Positions 17,730 through 26,702 of a stretch of 64,000 nucleotides of DNA are shown piece after piece. The stretch's first letter is position 1; each line of letters starts with the position of its first letter. The DNA is taken from assembly GCF_007830435.1 (NCBI RefSeq), contig NZ_VLLC01000010.1, positions 62,001 to 126,000 of the forward strand, read 5' to 3'. The notes beneath the pieces are model-generated. The model saw only the letters and a program-made list of their open reading frames with translations, ran no database searches and was not told where the DNA came from. This stretch comes from Desulfobotulus alkaliphilus. Its GTDB lineage: Bacteria > Desulfobacterota > Desulfobacteria > Desulfobacterales > ASO4-4. A program made the position numbers and the translations under genes.

Positions 17730-17745
17730 AGCAAAGAAGGTGCCA
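17730..17745 (-). promoter_or_regulatory. Sigma-54 (-24/-12) promoter for the AMIN-like/TPR gene
   Basis: The minus strand reads TGGCACCTTCTTTGCT, a full match to TGGCAC-N5-TTGCW with correct GG-N10-GC spacing. It lies 186 nt upstream of the gene start at 17544. The leader between them shows no other reading frame of note. Confidence 0.78.
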
Positions 17746-17790
17746 CCATACACAAGATGCTGCACAGCTATGGAAATCAGAGCTTTTCCA

Positions 17791-17818
17791 ACAAAAAACC
17801 GGCGGTTTTGCCGCCGGT
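17791..17818 (-). terminator. Factor-independent terminator upstream of the TPR promoter
   Basis: ACCGGCGG / CCGCCGGT form a perfect 8-bp stem with a 5-nt loop, followed on the minus strand by six T. It insulates the TPR promoter from transcription coming through the sigma-54 activator gene and the element M copy upstream. Confidence 0.75.
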
Positions 17819-17847
17819 GACCGTGTCATAATTCCAACACCTCTGCC

Positions 17848-17882
17848 AAAAAAGCCCGACGCTGACTAAAAAACCCCATCGG
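17848..17882 (-). terminator. Possible original terminator of the sigma-54 activator gene
   Basis: The minus strand reads CCGATG, a 20-nt spacer, then CGTCGG, GC and six T. This gives a 6-bp stem with one G-U pair and a U-run. It lies just downstream of the sequence that would have ended the activator gene before element M inserted at 17919-18265. Confidence 0.4.
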
Positions 17883-17918
17883 CATACGGGAACAAAAACT
17901 GTTATCTTAAAAAAAATC

Positions 17919-18265
17919 GTAATTATTCAGCACCGTTTATTCCGAACTACCAATGCAGTCATTGCAGCAGCTTCGTACTGTTGCAAGGCTCCGAGGCTAT
18001 TTGAAAGTGACATTGCAATCGTTTCGGATCAGAGCTTTGCAGACCTGTGCGAAAGAAGCGGCAAACTGTCTGAGCCGCCACAAAGGCAGCGTACTTAAGC
18101 CTGCTATGGTAATCAAAAAGCTTATCCTGCCTGTGGCGGGGAGTTTTTGCCGCTTCCGCACAGGGCAAGAAGCTCCCGAATAAGATTGCGTCACGGGCAA
18201 ATAGCCTGGGGCCTGTGCATCTGTCTTACAGGTATGGTACTTGGAAAACGGTGCTGAACAGTTAC
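17919..18265 (-). mobile_element. Element M copy A (MITE-like, 347 bp, inverted), with 8-bp target duplication
   Basis: The ends are imperfect terminal inverted repeats: GTAATTATTCAGCACCGTTT at the left, and the complement of GTAACTGTTCAGCACCGTTT at the right. AAAAAATC occurs immediately outside both ends (17911-17918 and 18266-18273), an 8-bp target-site duplication. Removing the element plus one duplicate restores the 3' end of the sigma-54 activator gene as ...DLDFF-stop; at present it reads ...DLDFL-stop, with the stop supplied by the element. The interior is shared with copies at 20908, 25034, 26722, 55432 and 62176. No transposase is encoded. Confidence 0.82.
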
Positions 18266-19320
18266 AAAAAATCCAGATCCGTGGACAGGGGTTCTTCCCG
18301 CACAATCTTCAGTTTTTTTATCTTTTCCACAAGGGTGGTCCGGTTCATCTTCAAAAGGGCTGCGGCCTGGGCCTTCACCCAGTCGCAACGGTTCAGGGCC
18401 TCAATGATCAGGGTTTTCTGATACAGATCCACCGCTTCAGCAAAACCCATTCCATTATGCAGGGGGTTTAAGGCCAGTACCCGCTCCGGGGTACGGATTC
18501 CCCTGACGGATTCCGGAAGGTCCTCTTCGCCGATAAGGGAAAACTCACTCATGACGGCCATACGTTCCATCATATTCTCCAGCTCCCGGATATTTCCGGG
18601 CCACTCGTAGGCCAGAAGGAGATCCTGAGCCGCCGGAGAAAATGTTTTAGTTTCTTCATCAAAACGGGCAGCCAGACGATCGAGAAAATAGCTGCACAAA
18701 AGGGGGATATCCTCTTTGCGCTCCCTTAAGGGCGGCACTTTAATGGGGATAACGTTCAGGCGATAGTAAAGATCCTCCCGGAAATCACCGGTGCCAATGG
18801 CAGACACAAGATCCCTGTGGGTGGCCGACAGCACGCGCATATCCACATGAATGGACTGGGCTCCCCCGACACGTTCAAAGGTCTGTTCCTGTATGGCCCG
18901 AAGCAGTTTTACCTGCAGTCCCGGACTCATGTCTCCAATCTCATCAAGGAAAATGGTTCCGCCATGGGCCATTTCAAAACGCCCCATGCGGCTGCGGTGG
19001 GCACCGGTAAAGGCCCCCTTTTCATGACCGAAAAGCTCCGATTCCAAAAGCTCCCCTGGAATGGCACCACAGTTAATCACCACCAGAGGACCATTTTTCC
19101 GGGAACTCATATGATGGATGGCCCGGGCAATCAACTCCTTTCCCGTACCGGATTCACCGGTAATCAGAACGGAACTGTCCGTTGCAGCCACTTTCCGGAT
19201 GGTCTTGAAAACCCTTTGCATCGAAGCACTCTGCCCCACAAGACCCATAAAAGACGGGGCCGTTTCCCCGACACCGGCATCTTCCGATAAAAGCTCCCGC
19301 TGCATCACTCCAAGACTCAT
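18262..19320 (-). CDS. Sigma-54-dependent activator without receiver domain (Fis family)
   Basis: The 352-residue protein is essentially an AAA+ domain and a DNA-binding tail. It shows Walker A GESGTGKE (55-62), GAFTGA (102-107), Walker B IFLDEIGDM, and a C-terminal helix-turn-helix (CDWVKAQAAALLKMNRTTLVEKIK). The short N-terminal stretch has no receiver or GAF domain, so activity must be set by expression or a partner protein. It lies between the flagellar regulators and chemotaxis genes and may act in the same hierarchy. Its last codon and stop lie in the terminal repeat of element M. There is no strong Shine-Dalgarno, so the exact start is uncertain. Confidence 0.88.
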   Translation of the reverse strand: MSLGVMQRELLSEDAGVGETAPSFMGLVGQSASMQRVFKTIRKVAATDSSVLITGESGTGKELIARAIHHMSSRKNGPLVVINCGAIPGELLESELFGHEKGAFTGAHRSRMGRFEMAHGGTIFLDEIGDMSPGLQVKLLRAIQEQTFERVGGAQSIHVDMRVLSATHRDLVSAIGTGDFREDLYYRLNVIPIKVPPLRERKEDIPLLCSYFLDRLAARFDEETKTFSPAAQDLLLAYEWPGNIRELENMMERMAVMSEFSLIGEEDLPESVRGIRTPERVLALNPLHNGMGFAEAVDLYQKTLIIEALNRCDWVKAQAAALLKMNRTTLVEKIKKLKIVREEPLSTDLDFL

Positions 19321-19467
19321 CTGAACGCATCCGTTCCGGCTGCGGTAATCCGCAAGCCTGTTTCATGCCCCGACTTCCAGCCCATCCATGCCAACACAGT
19401 TATGTCAATGATATTTAAAGATATTATAAAAAATATCATGGACACCCATCACACAGACTGGCGGTTC

Positions 19468-19845
19468 TTATTTTGCAAGAATTTTTTCTATCTTTTCAGA
19501 TATGGATTCCGCAGTGAAAGGCTTCACAACATAATTGGAAACTCCCGCCTGCACGGCCTCCACAACATTCTGCTTCTGGGCTTCTGCCGTTACCATGAGG
19601 AAGGGAATATCTTTATAGTCATCCATCCCCCTGACCGTCTTAAGCAGTTCAAGCCCCGACATTTTCGGCATATTCCAGTCAGAAATAATCAGATCAAATT
19701 TGCCCTTTTTCAGCTCTTCCAAAGCCGTTGTTCCGTCATCCGCCTCGGTGATGTTTGTGAAACCAAGCTGCTTGAGAATATTTTTTAAAATGCGACGCAT
19801 GGTGGCAAAATCATCAACACAGAGAATTTTAATGGAAGTATCCAT
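19468..19845 (-). CDS. cheY: Chemotaxis response regulator CheY
   Basis: Single-domain receiver of 125 residues. The acidic pocket is CVDD (about 9-12), the phospho-acceptor Asp56 is in DLIISDWNMPKMSG, T is in MVTAEA and K in VVKPFTAE. These are hallmark CheY residues. CheY-P binds the flagellar switch. AAAGGAGC precedes the ATG at 19845. An upstream in-frame ATG would add 60 residues without similarity. It lies 46 nt downstream of cheX. Confidence 0.92.
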   Translation of the reverse strand: MDTSIKILCVDDFATMRRILKNILKQLGFTNITEADDGTTALEELKKGKFDLIISDWNMPKMSGLELLKTVRGMDDYKDIPFLMVTAEAQKQNVVEAVQAGVSNYVVKPFTAESISEKIEKILAK

Positions 19846-19891
19846 GGGAGAAAAGCTCCTTTTCCTGTAAGGATTTTCAGCGAAAGCGAGA

Positions 19892-20353
19892 TTATCTTTC
19901 CAGACAGACCTCAATGGTAAACTGACCGCCCTCCGTTGTGAAGGGAATGGCAATCTTGGGTCCGTCCGTGTAGTGGGTAATGGTATGGTTTTTACCACTG
20001 ACCACGGAAGGGATTGCCGCTTCAAACACCTTGCCCAGCCCCTCCAGTTCCCGGCGGGCCTGACCGGATATCATGTTGGTAATCTCACCCACGGCATCGG
20101 CCACCTCATTATTGAGCTCCGTCATGGGTTCTCCGAACATATTGGAAACCACCTTAAGGATAGAGCCTTCGTCAAAGGTAACGGCTATGGTGCCATTGGC
20201 AGCACCGGTCAGACCGATTACCCCCGTGACATCTCCCCGGGCCACATCTTCCTTTTTCAAAAAAGGCTTACCCGGCTTTGACTTCACAAAGGCCATGGTT
20301 TCCAGCACATTGATGGTGGCGTTGATAAAAGGATTGATCAGTGTTGCATCCAT
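19892..20353 (-). CDS. cheX: CheX-like chemotaxis phosphatase
   Basis: CheX/CheC/FliY-family proteins dephosphorylate CheY-P. The 153-residue protein has the catalytic E..N signature in ADAVGEITNMISGQARRELEG, and the flanking hydrophobic strands of the CheX fold (GVIGLTGAANGTIAVTF, IAIPFTTEGGQFTIEV). AGAGGAAT supports the ATG at 20353. It is directly upstream of cheY, a natural substrate, and both are on the same strand. Confidence 0.85.
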   Translation of the reverse strand: MDATLINPFINATINVLETMAFVKSKPGKPFLKKEDVARGDVTGVIGLTGAANGTIAVTFDEGSILKVVSNMFGEPMTELNNEVADAVGEITNMISGQARRELEGLGKVFEAAIPSVVSGKNHTITHYTDGPKIAIPFTTEGGQFTIEVCLER

Positions 20354-20478
20354 GCAGGATTCCTCTCTGATACATTTTTTCTGTATATTAAAGATAGCGT
20401 TTCTGGCACGCCCTGGCTGTGGCCAGCCGTTCTTCATACGTTTAAAAAAACAAAGGCAGTGGTTCCTTAGCCCCTTGC

Positions 20479-20835
20479 TTACATACCACCACCATTATCA
20501 CTATTATAAAGTACCACATTCCGTAAATGGGTAAAAGTTTCAAGATCCATTTCAAAAAATTCCACGCCCACCCCTTTAGGAACAATACGCGCAACTCTGC
20601 CCTTCATGAAAAGACAGATCGGCTCCTCCATACCGGAAAGCTGAATTTCCACACGGCACTCCGTCCCTTCCTTTAAGGGAACATCCGTGGCAACAAAAAC
20701 CCCTTTCTGGCTCAGATCCCTTGAACTCCCCTCCACACGGATCTCATGTTCTCCCACATGAAGACGCACCTCGGTCTCAAAGGCCACCCGCTTCATCCGC
20801 CGCCTTTCACCCATACCATCCGCTGTTTCAACCAT
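20479..20835 (-). CDS. PilZ-domain protein (c-di-GMP receptor)
   Basis: A stand-alone 118-residue PilZ domain. The two c-di-GMP motifs are visible: RRRMKR (RxxxR-type) near residue 12, and DLSQKG (DxSxxG) near residue 40. A beta-barrel ends with GVGVEFFEMD. Such proteins tune motility or exopolysaccharide in response to c-di-GMP; here it is next to chemotaxis genes and an HD-GYP regulator. Its target is not evident. Confidence 0.85.
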   Translation of the reverse strand: MVETADGMGERRRMKRVAFETEVRLHVGEHEIRVEGSSRDLSQKGVFVATDVPLKEGTECRVEIQLSGMEEPICLFMKGRVARIVPKGVGVEFFEMDLETFTHLRNVVLYNSDNGGGM

Positions 20836-20907
20836 ATGGCCTCCTTCGTGGAAACATCATTCGCCGTCATGACTTTCAGGCAGATCAAAGGTCATTTTCG
20901 TTTTTTT

Positions 20908-21131
20908 GAAACTGTTCATCACAGTTTTCCAAGTACCATAGCTGCAAGACAGATGCACAGGCCCCAGACTATTTGCCCGTGACACAATCCGGCACTCAAG
21001 CTGAAAAGCTCAAGCCCTTTACGGGAGCAAAAATGCCTATGGATCTTGAGTGCCGGAATCCGAAACGATTGCAATGTCACTTGCAAATAGCCACGGAGCC
21101 TTGCAACAGCACGAAGCTACTGAATAATTAC
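20908..21131 (+). mobile_element. Element M copy C (short form, about 224 bp)
   Basis: It has the same outer arms as the other copies (CCAAGTACCATAGCTGCAAG at the left, GCAAATAGCC then CTGAATAATTAC at the right). The central hairpin module is replaced by a different one: CCGGCACTCAAG paired with CTTGAGTGCCGG (20989-21056). Outside the ends, GTTTTTTT and ATTTTTTC share six T, possibly a decayed target duplication. It occupies most of the 359-bp gap between the PilZ and HD-GYP genes. Confidence 0.7.
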
Positions 21132-21194
21132 ATTTTTTCCCGATTCATTTTTCAGGCCCGCACCAAAAACACAGCTCTTCCTTCTGTGTCTGCG

Positions 21195-22703
21195 TCATCC
21201 CAGCCGGCCTTCCTGCCCAAGGCGTAAAAAAACATCCAGTATTTCAGGGTCAAACTGTTTTCCGCGTACTTCCTGCATCACAGAAAAAATTTCGTTCTCC
21301 GGCATACGCCTGCGGTAGGCACGATCCGAAGCCATGGCATCGTAAGCATCCGCAACACTGAGAATCCGGGCCAGAAAAGGAATTTCCTTTCCGGAAAGCC
21401 CCTTGGGATACCCCGTCCCGTCATAGCGCTCATGATGATACAGAATAATTTCCTGCTCCCGGTTCCAGAGTCCGAGTTTACCCACAATACCCGCTCCAAT
21501 CACCGGATGTTCCTTGATGGCCTCATACTCCTCATCGTTCAGGCGACCGGGCTTGAGCAGCACCTCATCCCGTACGCCAATTTTTCCAATGTCATGCAGA
21601 CGGCCTGCAAAAAGCAGCACATCCAGAGATTCGGCATCCAGCCCCAGCTCCCTGCCCAGAAGAACAGAAAGATCGGCGACACGGTTTGAATGCTGCTGGG
21701 TGTAGGCATCCTTGGCTTCTATGGCAGAAACAAAGGCATAAAGGGTTGAAAAAAGATTCTCATAAATATTTTCATACAAGGCAAGGTTTTCTATGGCGTG
21801 GGCCGCATGCACCGCCATGGCGCTGGCATAATAAAGATCCTTATCCACAAAGGCTCCCCCGGTTTTTTCCCGGACCGCATAAAGAAGACCAAAAACCTTT
21901 TCCCTGATTTTAAGGGGAATCACCATGGCAGATCCCACATGATCCGGCAGAGATCCATCCATGGGATTTTTTTTCACCAGAAAAGGCAGGCCATCCGATG
22001 CCACATCCTGCAGCAGCATGGCCAGACGGGAATCCGGCCCACCGGCCCCCGGAACCATTCCCGAAACCGCCGCCACTTCTCTGGGAAAGGGAAAAAGATC
22101 ATTGACCACATAAAACCAGGCGGCACTGGCAGAGCAGAATTCCCGGGCCATATCCACCAGACGGCGGAACACATCCCCGCTTTCCGGAACATGGGTGAAG
22201 GCATCCATGATCCGGTTCAGAATTCCCAGCTCAGCAACACGGGCCTCCAGATCCCTGTTCAGATTTTCAAGCTGCACCTTGCGGGCAACCTCCTCTTTCA
22301 GCAGAAGGTTTTCCACAAAAAGCCTGCGTTCCCGCAGTACCCTTTTGACACAGAGATCCATCTGATTGAGATTCACAGGCTTGATCAGAAAATCCACAAC
22401 ACCATTTTTTAAGGTTCGAATGGTATTTTCCAGGGAAGGATACCCCGTCATGACCACAACCGGCAGGGTATTGTCCATGCGCCGGATATGCTCCGCCAGT
22501 TCCAACCCATCCATTTCCGGCATATTGATATCCGTAAAGCAGCACCCAACACGCTCTTTTTCTAAAATTTCAAGAGCCTTAACACCATTCATCGCCGTAA
22601 AGACCCTGTATCCCTTATGCTGAAAAAACTCCTGGGCTATTTCAAGAATGCTGATTTCATCGTCAACAAAAAGAATGGTTTCCTGTTTATCCTCTTTTCC
22701 CAT
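21195..22703 (-). CDS. REC-GAF-HD-GYP response regulator (c-di-GMP phosphodiesterase)
   Basis: Domain order: a receiver (residues about 8-125, with FVDDE and the phospho-acceptor in CCFTDINMPEMDG), a coiled linker, a GAF-like sensor (about 165-310) and a C-terminal HD-GYP domain. The latter has AIEAKDAYTQQHSNRV, the metal ligands HDIGKIG and the signature HHERYDGTGYPKGLSG. HD-GYP domains hydrolyse c-di-GMP. The ATG at 22703 follows AAAGGATG; the frame extends upstream to 22841 without family support. Its proximity to PilZ and cheX-cheY suggests c-di-GMP-linked control of motility. Confidence 0.9.
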   Translation of the reverse strand: MGKEDKQETILFVDDEISILEIAQEFFQHKGYRVFTAMNGVKALEILEKERVGCCFTDINMPEMDGLELAEHIRRMDNTLPVVVMTGYPSLENTIRTLKNGVVDFLIKPVNLNQMDLCVKRVLRERRLFVENLLLKEEVARKVQLENLNRDLEARVAELGILNRIMDAFTHVPESGDVFRRLVDMAREFCSASAAWFYVVNDLFPFPREVAAVSGMVPGAGGPDSRLAMLLQDVASDGLPFLVKKNPMDGSLPDHVGSAMVIPLKIREKVFGLLYAVREKTGGAFVDKDLYYASAMAVHAAHAIENLALYENIYENLFSTLYAFVSAIEAKDAYTQQHSNRVADLSVLLGRELGLDAESLDVLLFAGRLHDIGKIGVRDEVLLKPGRLNDEEYEAIKEHPVIGAGIVGKLGLWNREQEIILYHHERYDGTGYPKGLSGKEIPFLARILSVADAYDAMASDRAYRRRMPENEIFSVMQEVRGKQFDPEILDVFLRLGQEGRLG

Positions 22704-22979
22704 GCGCTGGCATCCTTTTTCAGACACAAACATCAAAAATACATGCGGATGATTCAGCCTGCAAAAATAAATCCTGAAAGCACGCCCCACATACAGGACA
22801 AAATAATGTTCCTCTGCTGTTATCCGTACTGAAAAATTCAAAAAAAGCTGGTTTTCATGCGGTCTCTGTCCTAAGACAGACTTACGATAACAACCGGGGG
22901 CTTCTGTACCGGAATAGCGGAAAGCCGTGCCCTCAAGGAACCATCTCCTGTAATTCCAAATGCAGAATTTTATTCTATC

Positions 22980-24434
22980 ATGCAGACCACATCCTTTTCA
23001 ACCGGGAATACCAATTCCCTCCCTTTACTCCGGCTGGGCCGGGATCTTGAGGTACGCCGTCTGCCGGAATCCCTGAAAGAAGAGCTGTGCCGGACACTGC
23101 GCATGGAAAACCCGAAATGGCTGGAAAATCAGCGCATGGGAAGGTGGAACGGCAACACGCCAAAGCACCTTTTTTTTTATACCGAAGAAAAAGACGGGGG
23201 CCTCCGCATCCCAAGGGGATTTACCCGAAGCCTTATGCTGATGCTACGCAGCCACGGTTTTTCCTGGGAACTGGAAGACCAGCGCCTCTTTCTGCCTGAG
23301 GTCCACTTTCATTTTACAGGAAAACTCAGAGATTTCCAGCAGAAGGCCGTCTCTGCCATGGCAGCCAAGGAATTTGGCACCCTCAATGCCCCCACAGGTG
23401 CAGGAAAAACCGTGATGGCCCTTGCACTGGTGGCTGCAAGGAAGCAGCCCGCCCTCATTGTGGTCCATACCCGGGAGCTGGCCCTCCAGTGGGTTTCCCG
23501 CATTGAAGAATTTCTGGAGATTCCCGAAGACCATATCGGCATGGTCGGCGGTGGCAAAAACCGCATCGGGGAAAAAATTACCGTGGCCCTCGTCCAGAGC
23601 CTTGTAAAAAACAAGGAAGAAATCAGTCCCCGCATCGGGCACATCATTGTGGATGAATGCCACAGAACACCGTCAAAAACCTTCACCGATGCCGTTTCCG
23701 CCTTTCCCGCCCGTTACAGCTTAGGGCTTTCCGCCACCCTTTTCCGGCGGGATAATCTGGCAAGGCTTATTTTCTGGTATCTGGGGGACGTCCACCACGG
23801 CGTGGATTCCCGAAATCTGGTCCGGAGCGGAGATATTCTGGCAGCGGAGGTCCATTTCCGGAAAACGGATTTCAAAGCCTTTCACGACCCTGTCACAGCC
23901 TACGCAAAAATGATGAAGGAACTGATCACGGACAAGGCCAGAAACCATCTCATTGCCGAAGATGTGGCCCGGCAGTGCCGCATACAAGGAGATGGTGTCA
24001 TACTGGTTCTCTCCGACAGACGTCAGCATTGTGAAATCCTCCACGGCCTGCTCCGTTACGGCCATAAAATCCGGGCGTCCCTGCTCACCGGAGATCTCAA
24101 AACATCGGAAAGAAAAGAGGTAAGGGAAGCCCTGGATGCCGGAGAGGTGCAGGTGCTTGTGGCCACAGGCCAGCTCATCGGAGAAGGTTTTGACTGCAGG
24201 GATCTCTCCACCCTCTTTCTCGCCACGCCCATCCGTTTTTCCGGCCGCCTTCTGCAATACCTCGGCCGCATTCTGAGGCCCTCGGACGGAAAAAAAACCG
24301 CAAGGGTCTTTGACTATGTGGACATCCATGTGGATGTTCTCACCTCCATGGCCCGGCACCGCCTCCGTGTTTACGGAGAAAACCAGAACAAAGACGAGTG
24401 GAACAGGCTATTCCCAGAAGATTGTTCTTTCTAA
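22980..24434 (+). CDS. SF2 DNA helicase, XPB/RAD25-like
   Basis: The 484-residue protein has superfamily 2 motifs: Q-like LRDFQQKAVSAM, motif I PTGAGKT (138-144), motif II DECH (225-228), motif III SAT in LGLSATLFRR, motif V/VI-like VLVATGQLIGEGFD and QYLGRILRP. The N-terminal segment with NPKWLEN...LRIPRG is seen in phage/bacterial XPB-like helicases. There is no clear Shine-Dalgarno upstream of this ATG. It stands alone, divergent from the HD-GYP gene. The substrate is unknown; roles in repair or foreign-DNA processing are possible. Confidence 0.85.
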   Translation: MQTTSFSTGNTNSLPLLRLGRDLEVRRLPESLKEELCRTLRMENPKWLENQRMGRWNGNTPKHLFFYTEEKDGGLRIPRGFTRSLMLMLRSHGFSWELEDQRLFLPEVHFHFTGKLRDFQQKAVSAMAAKEFGTLNAPTGAGKTVMALALVAARKQPALIVVHTRELALQWVSRIEEFLEIPEDHIGMVGGGKNRIGEKITVALVQSLVKNKEEISPRIGHIIVDECHRTPSKTFTDAVSAFPARYSLGLSATLFRRDNLARLIFWYLGDVHHGVDSRNLVRSGDILAAEVHFRKTDFKAFHDPVTAYAKMMKELITDKARNHLIAEDVARQCRIQGDGVILVLSDRRQHCEILHGLLRYGHKIRASLLTGDLKTSERKEVREALDAGEVQVLVATGQLIGEGFDCRDLSTLFLATPIRFSGRLLQYLGRILRPSDGKKTARVFDYVDIHVDVLTSMARHRLRVYGENQNKDEWNRLFPEDCSF

Positions 24435-24548
24435 AATAAAAAAATACAAATTTTATTCTTGACCAGGGCAGCAAAACAGGCATACCCTGTCCGCAATAAG
24501 GGTTCTGAACAGAAGCCATATCCCGAAAAAGCGAGAAACGAAAACAGC

Positions 24549-25037
24549 ATGATCGATGATATCAGTCTGCAGATTCTGAAAATACTTCAGGAAAAAGCCC
24601 GGATTCCCAATGTGGAGGTGGCCCGGCAGGTGGGCCTTGCTCCATCCGCCGTACTGGAGCGCATCCGTAAGCTGGAAAAACAGGGAATCATAGACGGCTA
24701 CGAGGTCCGCCTGAATCCGGAAAAACTGAACAGGAATCTGGTGGCCTTTCTCCAGATATCCCTTGTCCGGCCGGAAGCCTATGAAGATGTGGCTGCGGCA
24801 CTGACAGCCCTTCCCGATACCCAGGAAGTGCATTTTGTCTCCGGAAACGATGTCTTTCTTGTGAAAATGCGCAGCTCCTGTGTTGCAGAGCTTCACCATA
24901 CGGTTCAAAAACAGATAGCCGGCCTTCCGGGCATTGCAAGGGTCAACACCAGGATTGCCCTGGCCACCCACAAGGAAAGCGCCACCATTCCGCTGGATGC
25001 CATCAGTCCGGAAACCCGCAGCAGCGCACTTTTCTAA
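24549..25037 (+). CDS. Lrp/AsnC-family transcriptional regulator
   Basis: The N-terminal winged helix-turn-helix reads ISLQILKILQEKARIPNVEVARQVGLAPSAVLERIRKLEKQGII, the classic AsnC/Lrp start. It is followed by an alpha-beta RAM ligand domain to about residue 150. The ATG at 24549 matches family starts; the open frame to 24459 adds 30 unrelated residues. It precedes lysA, so amino-acid-dependent control of lysA is a reasonable but untested idea. The stop codon TAA is the first part of an element M copy, whose sequence begins at the gene's last codon. Confidence 0.87.
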   Translation: MIDDISLQILKILQEKARIPNVEVARQVGLAPSAVLERIRKLEKQGIIDGYEVRLNPEKLNRNLVAFLQISLVRPEAYEDVAAALTALPDTQEVHFVSGNDVFLVKMRSSCVAELHHTVQKQIAGLPGIARVNTRIALATHKESATIPLDAISPETRSSALF

Positions 25038-25359
25038 GTACCATAGCTGCAAGGCAGATGCACAGGCCCCAGGCTATTTGCCCGTGACGCAATCTTATTC
25101 GGGAGCTTCTTGCCCTGTGCGGAAGCGAAAAAAACCCCCCGCCACAGGCAGGATAAGCTTTTTGATTGCCATAGCAGGCTTAAGCACGCTGCCTTTGTGG
25201 CGGCCCAGACAGTTTGCCGCTTCTTTCGCACAGGCCTGCAAAGCTCTGATCCGAAACGATTGCAATGTCACCTGCAAATAGCCATGGAGCCTTGCAATAG
25301 TACGAAGCTGCTGCAATTACAGCATTGGCAGCTTGGAATAAACCATGCTGAATAATTAC
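25034..25359 (+). mobile_element. Element M copy D (about 326 bp)
   Basis: It is very similar to copy F: CTAAGTACCATAGCTGCAAG at the left and CTGAATAATTAC at the right, with the full long hairpin between. The left terminal repeat is missing, because the element's conserved part starts directly at the Lrp stop codon. That suggests insertion at, or recombination into, the 3' end of the gene. It fills most of the Lrp-lysA gap. Confidence 0.75.
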
Positions 25360-25431
25360 TAAAAAACATATAAAGCACTTTTGAAATAAAAGATCCCCTC
25401 TGTCACAGCGATCTGAAAGGAGCCCCTTCCC

Positions 25432-26691
25432 ATGCCCATGTCCGGAGAGTTCAAAGACCGTCTTTTTCCCCGGCTGCCTGAAATTGCAGCCCACTTTGGC
25501 ACCCCCTTTCACATCTATGATGAAAAGGGCATTCTGGAAACCGGCGCAGCCCTGAAAAGGCACTTCAGCGGCATCCCCGGTTTCAGGGAATATTTTGCCG
25601 TCAAGGCCCTGCCCAATCCCACCATCCTCAAGCTCATGCAGTCCATGGGCTTTGGCTTTGACTGCAGCTCCAGGGCCGAGCTTACCCTCGCAAGAAAAAT
25701 CGGCGCAGGCCAGCAGGACATCCTGTTCACATCCAACAACACATCACAGGCAGATTTTGACATGGCCCTTGAAAACGGGGGCTGCATTCTCAACCTTGAC
25801 GACATCAGTCTCATTCCCAAGGTTCCCGTCATGCCTGAAACCATTTGCTTCCGCTACAATCCCGGCCCCAGACGCACGGGCAATGCCATCATCGGCAACC
25901 CTGTGGAAGCCAAGTACGGCATTACCCACGAACAGGTAATTCCCGCCTACAGGGCTGCCATGGAAAGGGGAGCCACCCGCTTTGGCATGCACACCATGGT
26001 GGTCTCCAATGAGAGAAACTATACTTATATGGTGGAAACAGCCCGTATGCTCTTAACCCTTGCAGCAGATACGGAAGATGCCTTAGGCATACGCTTTGAT
26101 TTCCTCAACATCGGTGGCGGGCTTGGCATTCCCTACAGGCCGGAGGATACGCCCCTGAATCTGGAAGCCATGGGCAAAGAAGTCACCGCCCTTTTCAAAG
26201 ACTTTGAAGAGCAAAGGGGATACATGCCCGCCCTCTTCATGGAGTCCGGACGCTTCATGACCGGTCCCCATGGCGTGCTGGTGACCCGTGCCATCAATCA
26301 CAAGGATACCTACCGCCGCTATGTTGGCGTGGATGCCTGCATGTCTTCGCTCATGCGTCCGGGGATGTATGAGGCCTATCACCATATCGATGTACTGGGA
26401 AAAGACAGCAGCCCTGCAGATCCGCCCGTGGACGTGGTGGGTGCCCTTTGTGAAAACAATGACAAATTTGCCGTCCAGAGACCCCTGCCCCCGGTGGAAG
26501 AAGGCGACCTTCTCATCATCCATGACACCGGTGCCCACGGCCATGCCATGGGTTTCAACTACAACGGCCAGCTGCGGCCCCAGGAACTGCTCTTCCATGA
26601 AGACGGAGGCAGCTCCCGCATACGCAGGGGAGAAACCATAGAGGATCTTTTTGCCACCCTCACCTTTCAGGAAAACAGGCTGAAACCATGA
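25432..26691 (+). CDS. lysA: Diaminopimelate decarboxylase-type PLP enzyme
   Basis: Fold-type III PLP decarboxylase of 419 residues, catalysing meso-diaminopimelate to L-lysine. The Schiff-base Lys58 lies in YFAVKALPNP. The glycine loop is NIGGGLGIPY and the ESGRF segment is present. The active-site Cys motif is ALCENNDKFA, and the C-terminal substrate region reads DTGAHGHAMGFNYNG. Related ornithine/arginine or carboxynorspermidine decarboxylases share the fold, but CEN.D and the overall length fit LysA best. AAAGGAG precedes the ATG. No lysine riboswitch is visible in the short leader. Confidence 0.85.
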   Translation: MPMSGEFKDRLFPRLPEIAAHFGTPFHIYDEKGILETGAALKRHFSGIPGFREYFAVKALPNPTILKLMQSMGFGFDCSSRAELTLARKIGAGQQDILFTSNNTSQADFDMALENGGCILNLDDISLIPKVPVMPETICFRYNPGPRRTGNAIIGNPVEAKYGITHEQVIPAYRAAMERGATRFGMHTMVVSNERNYTYMVETARMLLTLAADTEDALGIRFDFLNIGGGLGIPYRPEDTPLNLEAMGKEVTALFKDFEEQRGYMPALFMESGRFMTGPHGVLVTRAINHKDTYRRYVGVDACMSSLMRPGMYEAYHHIDVLGKDSSPADPPVDVVGALCENNDKFAVQRPLPPVEEGDLLIIHDTGAHGHAMGFNYNGQLRPQELLFHEDGGSSRIRRGETIEDLFATLTFQENRLKP

Positions 26692-26702
26692 TTTTTAAAG
26701 TT

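Noticed and set aside
25360-25431. Lysine riboswitch before lysA
   Set aside because: The region between element M and the ATG is only about 70 nt and has no matching multi-stem structure.
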